The translations under genes were made by a program, and so were the position numbers. Under the pieces are notes generated by a model. The model had not been told where the DNA came from, made no database searches, and saw only the letters and a list, made by a program, of their open reading frames with translations. DNA of 64,000 nt, taken from CAXPZW01 sp964221845. Lineage in GTDB: Bacteria; Bacteroidota; Bacteroidia; Flavobacteriales_D; Sanyastnellaceae. Positions 8,645-17,692 of the stretch are shown here, piece by piece. The stretch covers positions 1 through 64,000 of the forward strand of contig CAXPZW010000006.1 in the NCBI GenBank assembly GCA_964221845.1. Reading direction: 5' to 3'. How positions within the stretch are numbered: position 1 is the stretch's first letter; each line of letters begins with the position of its first letter.

Positions 8645-11335
8645 CTAGAACCCGATGGTCAAGCCCACGGTGTAATTGCGTCCGGCTTGCGGGTAGTAGA
8701 AGTTCTCTACGATACGGTCTCCGAAGATGTAATCGTAGGTGTACCCGTTGTTGCTGTAATCCAGGTCCAAGATGTTGTGGACCCAAGCGTTCAGCTCTAG
8801 CTGCTTGAATACGCGATTCTTCAGGCGGTAGGTCGCGCGCAGGTCGTTCACCAAGAAGGCGTCGATGGTGCGGTTGGCGTCCTCGGTGTTGTTGAGGTAC
8901 TGCTCGCCCACGTACTTGGTTTGCCACGCCACTTCCACCTCGCGGTTGGTGTTGCGCAGTGCCAGGAAGGTCAGCACCGATGCTGCCGTCACGTTCGGTG
9001 AGAAGGCAATCTGGGTGTTGCTGTGCTGGATTTCTACGATCTCAAATCCGTTGGTGTAATCGGCCATGAACTCGGTGTGCTCGGTGATGTAGTTCTGCGA
9101 GAAGGTCGCAGTCGCCCACCAGTTAAGACGCTTGAGTACGTTCCAACTCAACTCCAGCTCAATCCCTTGACGGAAGCTCTCATCCACGTTCTCACGGATG
9201 GCACCGCCCACGTCGTTCAACGCGCCGGTGAGTACCAATTGGTCCTTGTACTTCATGTAGTACAGGTTGGCGCCGAAGTAGTACTTGTCTGCGTTGCGCT
9301 GGTAACCGATCTCGATGTCTTGCAGGTTTTCAGGCTTGGGCATTTGGCCCGATGGAGCGTCGATGTAGTCGCCGCGTACCGGCTCACGGTTGGCCACGGC
9401 GTAGCTACCATACACCTTGTCTTGGCGGCTCATGTACCAAGTCAAACCGGCCTTGGGGTTGAAGAAGCTGAGGTTGTCTTCGATGTCGTAGGCGCGCAGG
9501 TCGTTGTCGGTACCTGAGGTGACGTAGTCAACGGCACGCTGCTGGAGGTCTACGTAAGCACTCAACACATCGGTGATGCGGTAGATGGACTTCAGGTAGA
9601 TGTTGAAGTCGGTTTTGAGGCCATTGCCCAGGTAGTAAATGTCATCTTTCGAGGTGCCGTTGGGGTGCTCCATCCAGGTGAGCTCGCCAAAATGGTCGCC
9701 GTCATAACGGTTCCAACCACCGCCAAGCACGGTGTTTAAACGGTTGCGGTTGTAAGTCAGCCCCCAAACTGCACCGTAGAAGTCGTTCTCCAGCCAGCGG
9801 CGACGGATCACGTCGGTTTCTGAGATCTGTGCAGACACTTCCAACAACGTATTGCCCTCGCCGTCTAAAATTGGATTATCATCTTCATCAGTTACCACCG
9901 ATTGGCTGATTTCTACCTGGCCATTGCCTTCGTAATAGCCGATGTACTCGTAGTTGATGGGGTTGCCTTCGCCGTCGGTGCCATCGCTCCAGATGGTCTG
10001 CGCGTCAAACACGATGGGCGACAGGCCGTAATCCGAGAAATCATCCCCTTGACGGAACTGCTCAAAAAATCCGCGGCCGTACGTGTAGTGGCCCGACACA
10101 TCCAAACGCAAGTAGCTGCCCAAACGCTGGGAGAAGTGCAGCTGGTAGTGGTCTTGGTTGTAGTTGTCCACCTCGTTTTCGTACTCGTAGTAGTTGTAGG
10201 TACGTCCGCTGTTCAGCAGGTTCTCGGTTTGCGCTTCGGTCAGGCTGTTGTATGCGGCGTGCAGCAGCATGGCATCGCGGTCGTTCTCGATGCGCGATTG
10301 CGGGGTGCCCCACCAGCTTTGGTAGGTGCGTTCACGGCCACCAAAGACCACGCCCGCAATCTTGGTGCGTCCGTTGTCCCAGGTGCCGGCCATGTAGTAG
10401 CTCTTGAGGTCCGAGGTGGCGCGGTCGATGTACCCGTCGCTGGTGATTTGCGATAGGCGGGCTTCCAAACTGAAGTTGTTGAACAGACCGGTAGAAGCCT
10501 GCACCGTGTGCTTGAAGGTGTTGAACGACCCCACCGCATTGCTGATGGTGGCCGACGGAGTGCGAGACTTGCCAAGGGTATTGACCTTAACCGTACCGCC
10601 AAAGGCACCTGCACCGTTGGTAGAAGTGCCCACACCGCGTTGGATCTGGATGGCATCTGCGCTGGAAGCGAGGTCCGGCGTATTTACCCAAAACACGCCT
10701 TGCGACTCTGAATCATTCAAGGGGATGCCGTTGATGGTGACGTTGATGCGGGTCGCGTCCGAACCGCGGATACGCAGTCCTGTGTAGCCCACGCCGTTAC
10801 CGGCATCGCTGGTGGTCACCAACGAAGGTGTGAAACGCAACAACTGTGGCAAGTCTTGCCCGTTGTTGAGGCGTTGGATGTCCTTGGGAGTGACGTTCCA
10901 AAATGCGATGGGCGTGCGTTCGGTGGCCATGGTAGTCACCACGGCTGCAGCCGGAATGGCCTGCACCGACTCCAAACCGATGGTGCGCGAGGCCAGCGGA
11001 TCGATCTGCTGGATTTGCAAATCATCCACCACTGCCGATCCTGTCAAGGCAAAGTCTACTGTCACGTTTTGACCTGCAACGGCCACCTCCTGGCGCATCT
11101 CTGCGTAGCCCAAAGAGCTCGCTACAAGGGTGTAGATGCCTGATGGCAGCCCTTCAAACACGTACTTGCCCTCGGCGTTTGCTTGTAGGCCCGCGTTGGT
11201 CTCTTGGATCAGGATGTTAGCAAAAGAAATGGCTTCTCCGGTGGCCTTGTCGCTGACCGTTCCGGAAACGTTGTACTGCGCTGCCAGTGGCAAAGCCAAC
11301 AGGGTGAGCAGCGCTCCAATGAATACAGATTTCAT
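8645..11335 (-). CDS. TonB-dependent outer-membrane receptor, probable thiamine uptake
   Basis: An 896-residue TonB-dependent receptor. Residues 1-20 are a signal peptide ending LAAQ. A carboxypeptidase-regulatory-like domain (~22-105, starting YNVSGTVSDKATGE) is followed by the plug (~138-255, with LRIRGSDATRINVTINGIP) and a beta-barrel that ends in an aromatic residue (GLTIGF). The substrate is inferred from regulation: a TPP riboswitch lies in its leader on the same strand. In Bacteroidota, THI-element-controlled TonB receptors are predicted to import thiamine or its precursors across the outer membrane. No inner-membrane transporter such as pnuT is adjacent. Without the riboswitch this would have been called only a generic receptor. 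Confidence 0.9.
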   Translation of the reverse strand: MKSVFIGALLTLLALPLAAQYNVSGTVSDKATGEAISFANILIQETNAGLQANAEGKYVFEGLPSGIYTLVASSLGYAEMRQEVAVAGQNVTVDFALTGSAVVDDLQIQQIDPLASRTIGLESVQAIPAAAVVTTMATERTPIAFWNVTPKDIQRLNNGQDLPQLLRFTPSLVTTSDAGNGVGYTGLRIRGSDATRINVTINGIPLNDSESQGVFWVNTPDLASSADAIQIQRGVGTSTNGAGAFGGTVKVNTLGKSRTPSATISNAVGSFNTFKHTVQASTGLFNNFSLEARLSQITSDGYIDRATSDLKSYYMAGTWDNGRTKIAGVVFGGRERTYQSWWGTPQSRIENDRDAMLLHAAYNSLTEAQTENLLNSGRTYNYYEYENEVDNYNQDHYQLHFSQRLGSYLRLDVSGHYTYGRGFFEQFRQGDDFSDYGLSPIVFDAQTIWSDGTDGEGNPINYEYIGYYEGNGQVEISQSVVTDEDDNPILDGEGNTLLEVSAQISETDVIRRRWLENDFYGAVWGLTYNRNRLNTVLGGGWNRYDGDHFGELTWMEHPNGTSKDDIYYLGNGLKTDFNIYLKSIYRITDVLSAYVDLQQRAVDYVTSGTDNDLRAYDIEDNLSFFNPKAGLTWYMSRQDKVYGSYAVANREPVRGDYIDAPSGQMPKPENLQDIEIGYQRNADKYYFGANLYYMKYKDQLVLTGALNDVGGAIRENVDESFRQGIELELSWNVLKRLNWWATATFSQNYITEHTEFMADYTNGFEIVEIQHSNTQIAFSPNVTAASVLTFLALRNTNREVEVAWQTKYVGEQYLNNTEDANRTIDAFLVNDLRATYRLKNRVFKQLELNAWVHNILDLDYSNNGYTYDYIFGDRIVENFYYPQAGRNYTVGLTIGF

Positions 11336-11344
11336 CTAAAAAAT

Positions 11345-11394
11345 TGATTGTTAATTGCCAGGTGCACCCAGGGTTGGCGCACCTTTCATTAACC
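11345..11394 (-). promoter_or_regulatory. Putative expression platform of the TPP riboswitch
   Basis: Between aptamer and start codon, the minus strand carries a hairpin with GGTGC and GCACC arms, then an A/T-rich stretch ending in TTTTTTAG right before the ATG. This could be the switching hairpin, but whether it acts on transcription or translation cannot be read from the sequence. Confidence 0.45.
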
Positions 11395-11485
11395 ACTTCG
11401 CTCCCTTCCCAGGATGATCTGGGCAGGTTCAAAGGGTGTCATCTCAGCCGTTGGCAAACGTTTTTACCTCAGGCACCCCTGGATT
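11395..11485 (-). promoter_or_regulatory. TPP (THI-element) riboswitch aptamer
   Basis: On the minus strand, reading towards the receptor gene, the conserved TPP aptamer blocks occur in order: AGGGGTGCC (complement of 11472-11480), GGCTGAGATGA, ACCCTTTGAACCTG (complement near 11425-11439), a CCCAG/CTGGG stem, and AAGGGAGCG. These are the hallmark pyrimidine- and pyrophosphate-sensing elements of thiamine pyrophosphate riboswitches. It predicts lower expression of the downstream TonB receptor when TPP is plentiful. Confidence 0.94.
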
Positions 11486-11491
11486 TCGGGT

Positions 11492-11499
11492 CAAAATTA
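11492..11499 (-). promoter_or_regulatory. -7 promoter box TAATTTTG upstream of the TPP riboswitch
   Basis: An exact TAnnTTTG match on the minus strand lies about 10 nt upstream of the aptamer, placing the predicted transcript start close to the first aptamer stem. Confidence 0.6.
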
Positions 11500-11522
11500 A
11501 ACTTTCCCCCATGGGGCAGGCC

Positions 11523-11530
11523 TATTTTTG
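11523..11530 (+). promoter_or_regulatory. -7 promoter box TATTTTTG for cysQ
   Basis: An exact TAnnTTTG match ends 12 nt before the cysQ ATG at 11543. It is back to back with the riboswitch promoter, 23 nt away on the other strand. Confidence 0.55.
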
Positions 11531-11542
11531 TTTGAACTAGAG

Positions 11543-12340
11543 ATGCAGAGCCCCCAACTTTTCCACATGCTTCGCGCTGCCATTGCAGGTGCTGAAGCCA
11601 TCCGCCAAACGCGCAAAGACGGCTTCAACGTCAAACGCAAAGACGACAACAGCCCGGTCACCGATGCCGATTATGCCGCCGACCGCGCCATCCGCGAAGC
11701 CCTCGCTCCCACCGGACTGCCCATCCTCAGTGAAGAGGTAGAAGTCTCCCGATCTGAACGCCAGTCGTGGCCAGCCTTTTGGTGCGTAGACCCCTTGGAC
11801 GGCACCCGCGAGTTTGCCGCCGGCCGCGACGAATTTGCCGTGTGCATTGCCCGCATCGACGGACAAACCCCTACCGAAGGGGCCATTGCGTTGCCCGCCA
11901 CGCGCATGTTGTTCTTCACCCGCAACGGTAAATCTTGGCGGGTCAAGTGGTCGCGGCAAGCCGAGTTGGAAGACCTCATCATCGAGGCGGATTTGATGCC
12001 CGGCCCGGACTTTACCCAGCCCTCGGTGGCCACGGTTTCGCGGGCGTACATGGATGCGAATACGGCTGCATACCTGGACCAACTGCGCGATGAACAACCC
12101 AACCTGAAGGTGCTGCCCAGCGGATCGGCATTGAAGTTTTGCAAGCTGATGGAAGGCAAAGCGCACATCTACCCGCGCTTTGCGCCATGCATGGAATGGG
12201 ACACCGCCGCCGGCCACGCGTTGATGCACGGCATTGGCATGGAAATTTTTTCTTCAGGCGGACGTCCGCTGACCTACAACAAGGACAGCCTCTACAACCC
12301 CGATTTCATCGTACGTCAACGATATCCTTCTTCTTGGTGA
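11543..12340 (+). CDS. cysQ: 3'(2'),5'-bisphosphate nucleotidase CysQ
   Basis: A 265-residue inositol-monophosphatase-superfamily enzyme. CysQ removes the 3'-phosphate of PAP, a by-product of sulfate activation and sulfotransfer. The metal-binding motifs are present: SEEVE, then VDPLDGTREF, and EWDTAAGHAL near the C-terminus. The ATG at 11543 was chosen over the upstream TTG at 11528 because the latter overlaps the promoter box. The 3' end overlaps the convergent rsgA gene by 25 bp. No sulfate-assimilation genes are adjacent, so a general PAP-recycling role is the safest reading. Confidence 0.88.
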   Translation: MQSPQLFHMLRAAIAGAEAIRQTRKDGFNVKRKDDNSPVTDADYAADRAIREALAPTGLPILSEEVEVSRSERQSWPAFWCVDPLDGTREFAAGRDEFAVCIARIDGQTPTEGAIALPATRMLFFTRNGKSWRVKWSRQAELEDLIIEADLMPGPDFTQPSVATVSRAYMDANTAAYLDQLRDEQPNLKVLPSGSALKFCKLMEGKAHIYPRFAPCMEWDTAAGHALMHGIGMEIFSSGGRPLTYNKDSLYNPDFIVRQRYPSSW

Positions 12341-13245
12341 TACATCGCCACGTACGAATCGTAGCGGTGCGAGGCCATGTAACCTTGGTCGAGTGCATCC
12401 TGCACAGCGCAACCCGGTTCATTCAGGTGGCGGCAGTTGTGGAACTTGCACTCGGGCAGCAACTCAAACATTTCAGGGAAGTAGTGGTGAAGCTCTTCCT
12501 GCTCAATGTTGATGATCCCAAACCCTTTGATGCCCGGGGTATCGATGATGAAACCGCCGTTTTCCAGCGGGTGCATTTCGGCAAAAGTGGTGGTGTGTTT
12601 GCCTTTCTCGTGGGTCTCGCTGACCTCAGCGGTACGGATGTTTAGGCCAGGCTCCATGGCGTTGATCAAGGTGCTTTTACCCACCCCGCTGTGCCCGCCA
12701 AACATGGCCGTGTTGCCCGCGATGCGTGCGTGCACGGCCTCCACCCCTTCACCCGTGGCGGCACACGTATCTAAGCACTCGTAGCCGATATCGGTGTAGA
12801 CCGCGGTCAGGTATTCATGGAAAGCTGTTTCATCTTCACCGTAGAGGTCGGTTTTGTTGAAGACCAGCACGGTATTGACCCCGTAGGCTTCAGCCGTCAC
12901 CAAAAAGCGGTCGATGAAACCGGTGCTTGTAGCCGGCTTGGTGAGGGTCACCACCAAAAAGGCCACATCGATGTTGCTGGCCACCACATGCGCCTCGTGG
13001 CTGAGGTTCACGCTTTTGCGGATGATGGCATTTGTGCGATCATGGATGTGGGAGATGACCCCGCGCTGGTGATCGTCGCCTTCTTCAGGTTCGAAGTCCA
13101 CGCGATCGCCCACCGCAATCGGGTTGGTGGTGCGCAGGCCCTTGAGGCGCATCTTGCCCCGAATGCGGCATTCCCAAGCCTCGCCGGATTCCTCCAGCAC
13201 CTGGTACCACTTGCCCGTAGACTTGATGACGCGTCCGGTTCGCAT
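12316..13245 (-). CDS. rsgA: Ribosome small subunit-dependent GTPase RsgA
   Basis: A 309-residue circularly permuted GTPase that helps mature the 30S subunit. It has an N-terminal OB-fold (~1-75), then G motifs in permuted order: NKTD (G4), GHSGVGKST (G1) and DTPG (G3). A C-terminal zinc-binding region carries the Cys/His pattern CKFHNCRHLNEPGC. Length is typical of the family. The start codon lies 4 nt behind a near-consensus -7 box. Its last codons overlap cysQ on the opposite strand. Confidence 0.95.
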   Translation of the reverse strand: MRTGRVIKSTGKWYQVLEESGEAWECRIRGKMRLKGLRTTNPIAVGDRVDFEPEEGDDHQRGVISHIHDRTNAIIRKSVNLSHEAHVVASNIDVAFLVVTLTKPATSTGFIDRFLVTAEAYGVNTVLVFNKTDLYGEDETAFHEYLTAVYTDIGYECLDTCAATGEGVEAVHARIAGNTAMFGGHSGVGKSTLINAMEPGLNIRTAEVSETHEKGKHTTTFAEMHPLENGGFIIDTPGIKGFGIINIEQEELHHYFPEMFELLPECKFHNCRHLNEPGCAVQDALDQGYMASHRYDSYVAMYHQEEGYR

Positions 13246-13249
13246 GCGG

Positions 13250-13257
13250 CGAAATTA
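13250..13257 (-). promoter_or_regulatory. Near-consensus -7 box TAATTTCG for rsgA
   Basis: One mismatch to TAnnTTTG; it ends 4 nt before the rsgA ATG, again predicting a leaderless transcript. Confidence 0.45.
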
Positions 13258-13309
13258 GCGATTGCACCGGGCACTGCACCGCAAACGGCGAGTGTTGCTT
13301 TGGTGTTGC

Positions 13310-13317
13310 TACCTTTG
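13310..13317 (+). promoter_or_regulatory. -7 promoter box TACCTTTG for gldA
   Basis: An exact TAnnTTTG match ends 9 nt before the gldA ATG at 13327. Confidence 0.6.
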
Positions 13318-13326
13318 ACCACCACC

Positions 13327-14247
13327 ATGAGCATCACAGCCACCAACATCGTCAAGACCTATGGCACCCAGCACGCGCTGAACGACGTGTCGTTTACCAT
13401 CCCCACCGGAGAGGTGGTGGGATTTCTGGGCCCCAACGGCGCCGGCAAATCCACCATGATGAAGATCATCACCTGCTACATGCAGGCCACCAAAGGCAAG
13501 GTGGAAGTCTGCGGGCTCGACGTCAACGACAAAGCCCTGGAGGTGAAGCGCCTGGTGGGCTACCTGCCCGAGCACAACCCGCTCTACCCGGACATGTACG
13601 TGCGTGAATACCTGCGATTTGTGGGAGGGATGTACGGCATCTCAGCAGTGAAAGACCGCGCCGAAGCCATGATTGAACGCGTGGGCCTCACCCGTGAGTC
13701 GCACAAGCGCATTGGCCAACTGTCGAAAGGCTACCGTCAACGCGTGGGGCTGGCTGCCGCCATGATTCACGATCCACAAGTGCTGATTTTGGACGAGCCC
13801 ACCTCCGGCCTGGACCCCAACCAACTGGTGGACATCCGCGCACTGATCCGCTCACTCGGCGCCGAAAAAACCGTAATGCTCTCCACCCACATCATGCAAG
13901 AGGTGGAGGCCATTTGCAACCGCGTACTCATCATTGATCGTGGCAACATTGTGGCCGACAACGACGTGCAATCCCTGCGCGGCGCGGCCAACCAAAGCGG
14001 CTACTTGCTGGATTTGGAAGTGGACGGCGATTTGCCGCCCGACGTGCTCTATGCCATCGATGGCGTGGTCAACGTGGAAGACCGCGGCACCCACCGCTGG
14101 CGCCTGACCGTCGGAGTCAGCGCAGACATCCGCCGTGAAGTGTCGCAAAAAGTTGTGGAAGCCGGGGCCGCAGTCTTGGGCCTCACCCGCGTGGAGCAAT
14201 CCCTCGAAGACGTCTTCAAACAACTCACTGGCAACCAGCCGGACTAA
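13327..14247 (+). CDS. gldA: Gliding-motility ABC transporter ATP-binding protein GldA
   Basis: A 306-residue ABC ATPase. The Walker A motif is GPNGAGKS, the signature is LSKGYRQRVGLA, and Walker B is VLILDEPTSGLDPNQ. The N-terminal MSITATNIVKTYGTQHALN and the C-terminal extension ending QSLEDVFKQLT match GldA, which with GldF and GldG forms an ABC transporter linked to gliding in flavobacteria. Neither gldF nor gldG is next to it, so the assignment rests on the protein itself. The frame is open upstream to 12817, but that part is antisense to rsgA. Its stop overlaps the convergent type B secreted protein by 4 bp (CTAA). Confidence 0.82.
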   Translation: MSITATNIVKTYGTQHALNDVSFTIPTGEVVGFLGPNGAGKSTMMKIITCYMQATKGKVEVCGLDVNDKALEVKRLVGYLPEHNPLYPDMYVREYLRFVGGMYGISAVKDRAEAMIERVGLTRESHKRIGQLSKGYRQRVGLAAAMIHDPQVLILDEPTSGLDPNQLVDIRALIRSLGAEKTVMLSTHIMQEVEAICNRVLIIDRGNIVADNDVQSLRGAANQSGYLLDLEVDGDLPPDVLYAIDGVVNVEDRGTHRWRLTVGVSADIRREVSQKVVEAGAAVLGLTRVEQSLEDVFKQLTGNQPD

Positions 14248-17200
14248 CGTTGCAAGTGCACGTATCCTGAAATGGTGGTGGTCTGCGTTTCGGTGCACTT
14301 GAGTTGGTGTGTGCCGATGTAGTAGTACACCCCATCCTTGGCTTCGGCCGCATCCCAGAAGGGCGCCTCCGCGCTGGACTCAAACACTACGTTGCCCCAG
14401 CGGTTGAACACCTGCAATTCCAGCAATTCAAACACGTCTGCATAGTCTACCAGGGTAGGCACCAGGCGCGTGCCGTTGTCCAATTCAATGAAGGGCTGGA
14501 AGTAGCGGTTGACCTCATCTTGGTTGGGCGTGAAGATGTTGGGCCACACCACCTCGCCTTCGACCCCGCCCTGTGGATCCACAAAGACCTGCTGTGTGGC
14601 GGTCACCGATTCGTTGCAGAACTCATCGGTGAGGGTGACGGTGACCGTGTAGTTGCCGCCGGCGCCGTAGAGGTATTCGAAAGTGCCGGTGTTGTCGCTG
14701 CCGTTGCCGTCGCCATAATCCCAAATGAGCTCGTCGTATTGGTTGCCGCCCGTGTAGTCAAAGTTGACCGAGGCTTCTTCCTGACAGAGCGGTGCAGACC
14801 AGATAAAGGAAGGCGTCAGAATCAGCGGGTCCTGCACTTCCACCTCCAAATAAGTGGTGTCCGAGACGTTGCACGATCCCGGATCGGTGGAAACGTACAT
14901 CACCTCAAAAATGCCGGGCTCGGTGTAGGTGTAGGTTGGAGCGTCTTCGGTGGAAGAGTCTCCGGTGCCGAATTCCCAGTAGCTCTCGATCCCGGTACTT
15001 CCCGAGTTATTGAAAGTGACGGTAAACGGCGTGCAGCCTTGCGGAGAAGGACTGGCACTGGCCACCGCAGTCAAGCTCTGAATCTCAAAGTCAAACTTGA
15101 ACACCGCCAGGTTGCAGTTCGTAGAGGCGTTGGTTTCGTTGAACGCCCCGTCGGTAGTGGGGAAGAGTGATGAACCACCACACCCTGCACACACGGCTTG
15201 GTAGACCGTACCATCGGGTGAAAATCGGCTGGTACCGCCGTCCACGTGTTCACTCAAACCGTCGCCGCCGATGAACGAGCCGTAGAGCTGGCTGCTCACG
15301 TCCACATCAAACGCCGCCAGGTAAAAGTCCGACCCGTCGGTGGTGGACTGGAAGGCGTCGCCGGTGACCGGCATGTCGTTGGTGTCGCCAAAAGAGAAGT
15401 TGAGCGCTCCGCCCCATCCGGCCACAAAAATGCGGTTGCAATCGTCCACCAAGAAGGCCGTCTGGCAAATGTTGATGGGCGAAAAGAAGCCCTCCGAGCC
15501 GTAGGTGGTACTCAACAGCATTTCCGAGAGCTCCGGGTTGAGCTTGACGAAGTACTGCCCCGCGCCCTCATCCACGTAGGTTTCGTTGACCAGTGGCCAT
15601 TCGCCCTCGGATTGGCCGGTGATCCAAATGTTGCCGCCTGTGTCTTGCTCGATGAAGAACGTGCGGTCGTAATCGCTGGTGCCCATGAAGGTGCAATTGA
15701 TCAGCGCGCCGGATTCGAGGTGGGCCACGTAGCCGTCCAAATCCCCTTGAAAGTCATTGTAGACGGCGTTCTCACCCGCCGGCAAATCCACCGACTGAGT
15801 GCTTCCCACCACGTACAACGACCCATCGCCCATCACCTCCAGGGCGTAGGCCGTATCGTCCAAGAGCCCGCCAAAGTAGGTGCTCCATTCCAGGTCAGAG
15901 AAGTCGTCGTTGAGCATGAACAACGCTGCGTCCTGACCTCCGAGTGCCACGTCGCTATACGGTGTGCCTGCGGTAGGTAGGTCCGAGGACGTGGTCGTAC
16001 CCGCACAAATCACGCGGTCAGCGGCGTCCACAATCACCTCGGCGCGGAACAGGTCGCCATAGTTGAAATCAAAGTCTTCGTTGATTCCGTCGGTGCCGTC
16101 GCCGCCCATGTAGGTGCTCGCCTCCAAGGTGCTGCCGTCGGCGCTGAAGCGGCTCACGTAGTAGTCCGCACCACTGGTAAAACTCACAGTTCCCAACGGA
16201 GAAGTGGACGGCCCGCCGTTGTGCGTGCTGTCAAACGCCCCGTCGCTGATGGGAAAATCCTGGCTGCCGGTGGTACCAAACACCACCAAGCGATCCTGGC
16301 TGTCCACCACCATAGAGCTGGGCACTTCGTTGCCGTTTCCACCCAAGTAGGAGGCGTATTCGATGTCCATCCCGTCCGGGGTGAATTTCATGACTGCGAT
16401 GTCCCACGAGCCACCGCCGAAATCGGTTTGTGCTGCCCCAGGAGAAACGGGATAACCCGCGCCGGCCACAATGCCACCACCGTAGGCGTGCCCCAGGTTG
16501 TCGTAAGTGGCTGTGAATCCCCAGTTGTCCGAGGTTGAACCGCTGTAGCTGGAGAACACGAGAACGGGATCGATCACGAGCACGTGCGTCGGATTGTAGT
16601 TGCCCAATTGGAACCCAAAGACATCGCCTTCTTGCACGTAGCTCACCTTCACGCGGTGCTTTTTGCCCTGCGCATCCAAGGTCCACGCCACCGGTTTCAT
16701 TTCCTGCATCTCTCCGGCCGGGGTGGGGATTTCCAAATGGCCGTTCACCAGCCGGGCTTCGGCATGCTGGTAGTGCCATTGGATTTGGGCAGGGTCACTG
16801 CCGGGCTGCACGTAGAAGTTGGTTTTGAGGTTGCCGTACTCCTGGCTCAGCTCCAATTGGATGCCCGGGTACAGGTCCTGCATACGAGCCGATTGGAACA
16901 CGGGCACACCGCTGCGGTGGGTCAAAGGATCGTTGCCCAAGAAGAAATTCCGCGTCCAGCCTTCGAGCTGTTCGTCGACCACTTGGAGCTCTTCAGATTG
17001 CGCCCCAATGAAGGCTTGCTTGTACACGTGGTGCTCCACTTGCTCGGCGTCCTTGCCGTGCGCAGGACGGCTGTACAAGCTGAAGGTGAGGCCGTCGTTT
17101 TCGGCAAAAAGGTAGCCCCCGGCAAAGGGGGTAAAGGCCAATACGTGCTCGGGAAATTGCCCGTGGTTGGGGCTGTATCCGACCCCTTGGGCCTGGTCAG

Positions 17201-17279
17201 CGCGACCCGATTGACCGTGTTGCGCAACCAGCGGTACGGCCAGCAAAACAGCACAAAGCGTTTGGAGGAGAAACTTCAC
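14244..17279 (-). CDS. Large secreted protein with beta-propeller-like region, PKD domains and T9SS type B sorting domain
   Basis: A 1011-residue exported protein. Residues 1-19 are a signal peptide ending LVAQ. The N-terminal third begins GYSPNHGQFPEHV, a pattern seen at the start of SBBP-repeat proteins, followed by repeated YLGG/TYMGGDGTDG-type segments typical of SBBP beta-propeller repeats. Two PKD-like domains follow, with YWEFGTGD and IWDYGDGN. The last ~90 residues are the gliding-motility-associated (type B) sorting domain: PNIFTPNQDEVN, then FNRWGNVVFES, DGVYYYIG and a final SGYVHLQR. Predicted to be exported by Sec and then by the T9SS encoded at 28-34 kb. Substrate or role unknown. 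Confidence 0.9.
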   Translation of the reverse strand: MKFLLQTLCAVLLAVPLVAQHGQSGRADQAQGVGYSPNHGQFPEHVLAFTPFAGGYLFAENDGLTFSLYSRPAHGKDAEQVEHHVYKQAFIGAQSEELQVVDEQLEGWTRNFFLGNDPLTHRSGVPVFQSARMQDLYPGIQLELSQEYGNLKTNFYVQPGSDPAQIQWHYQHAEARLVNGHLEIPTPAGEMQEMKPVAWTLDAQGKKHRVKVSYVQEGDVFGFQLGNYNPTHVLVIDPVLVFSSYSGSTSDNWGFTATYDNLGHAYGGGIVAGAGYPVSPGAAQTDFGGGSWDIAVMKFTPDGMDIEYASYLGGNGNEVPSSMVVDSQDRLVVFGTTGSQDFPISDGAFDSTHNGGPSTSPLGTVSFTSGADYYVSRFSADGSTLEASTYMGGDGTDGINEDFDFNYGDLFRAEVIVDAADRVICAGTTTSSDLPTAGTPYSDVALGGQDAALFMLNDDFSDLEWSTYFGGLLDDTAYALEVMGDGSLYVVGSTQSVDLPAGENAVYNDFQGDLDGYVAHLESGALINCTFMGTSDYDRTFFIEQDTGGNIWITGQSEGEWPLVNETYVDEGAGQYFVKLNPELSEMLLSTTYGSEGFFSPINICQTAFLVDDCNRIFVAGWGGALNFSFGDTNDMPVTGDAFQSTTDGSDFYLAAFDVDVSSQLYGSFIGGDGLSEHVDGGTSRFSPDGTVYQAVCAGCGGSSLFPTTDGAFNETNASTNCNLAVFKFDFEIQSLTAVASASPSPQGCTPFTVTFNNSGSTGIESYWEFGTGDSSTEDAPTYTYTEPGIFEVMYVSTDPGSCNVSDTTYLEVEVQDPLILTPSFIWSAPLCQEEASVNFDYTGGNQYDELIWDYGDGNGSDNTGTFEYLYGAGGNYTVTVTLTDEFCNESVTATQQVFVDPQGGVEGEVVWPNIFTPNQDEVNRYFQPFIELDNGTRLVPTLVDYADVFELLELQVFNRWGNVVFESSAEAPFWDAAEAKDGVYYYIGTHQLKCTETQTTTISGYVHLQR

Positions 17280-17692
17280 AGGATGGTTGTTGGTGCCCTA
17301 CAAGGTAGTAAAGCCACCCTGCACGTCTACAGCAAGCGCTTGAAAAACTGCCGCAAACCGGGCACCCCAACCGGGGTCCTAATCCAATTCTGTCGCCCAA
17401 AACGACCCCGAAATCTCGGTGTCCTGACCATCCAACGTAAAGCGTGCGTCTGCAGTCCCGACCACCGCGTGGGTAACGGTTAAGGAGGCGCATTCGGGGC
17501 TGTGTACGTGCCGGTATTTATGGGCTAAGGAAATCTTTTTTAGGTGCTTTTTTGGCAGCCTACACAGGCCAATGATAGATCCTGCAAGGCCACAGCTCTT
17601 CGTTGCATGGCATCGATTTGAGGCAAGGGTGTTTGCACACACCCACTCCAAGAACTACCGTAAAGTCGTGGCCACTGCAGCTGAGTGGCTGA
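17280..17692. other. Gene-poor stretch between the type B protein and groL
   Basis: About 410 bp with no convincing gene. The minus strand has an open frame ending at 17379 whose last ~35 codons (SLTVTHAVVGTADARF... then SGSFWATELD) look protein-like, while its upstream part does not; this may be a decayed gene end. I see no clear promoter box or RNA gene. Confidence 0.4.

Noticed and set aside
8202..8927. 241-codon open frame on the minus strand across the receptor and GGGP synthase ends
   Set aside because: Arg/Pro-rich shadow frame overlapping two good genes; no domain.
17379..17651. Possible 90-codon gene on the minus strand before groL
   Set aside because: Only its last ~35 codons look protein-like; the start region is not, and there is no promoter box. 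Kept as a remark on the gap.
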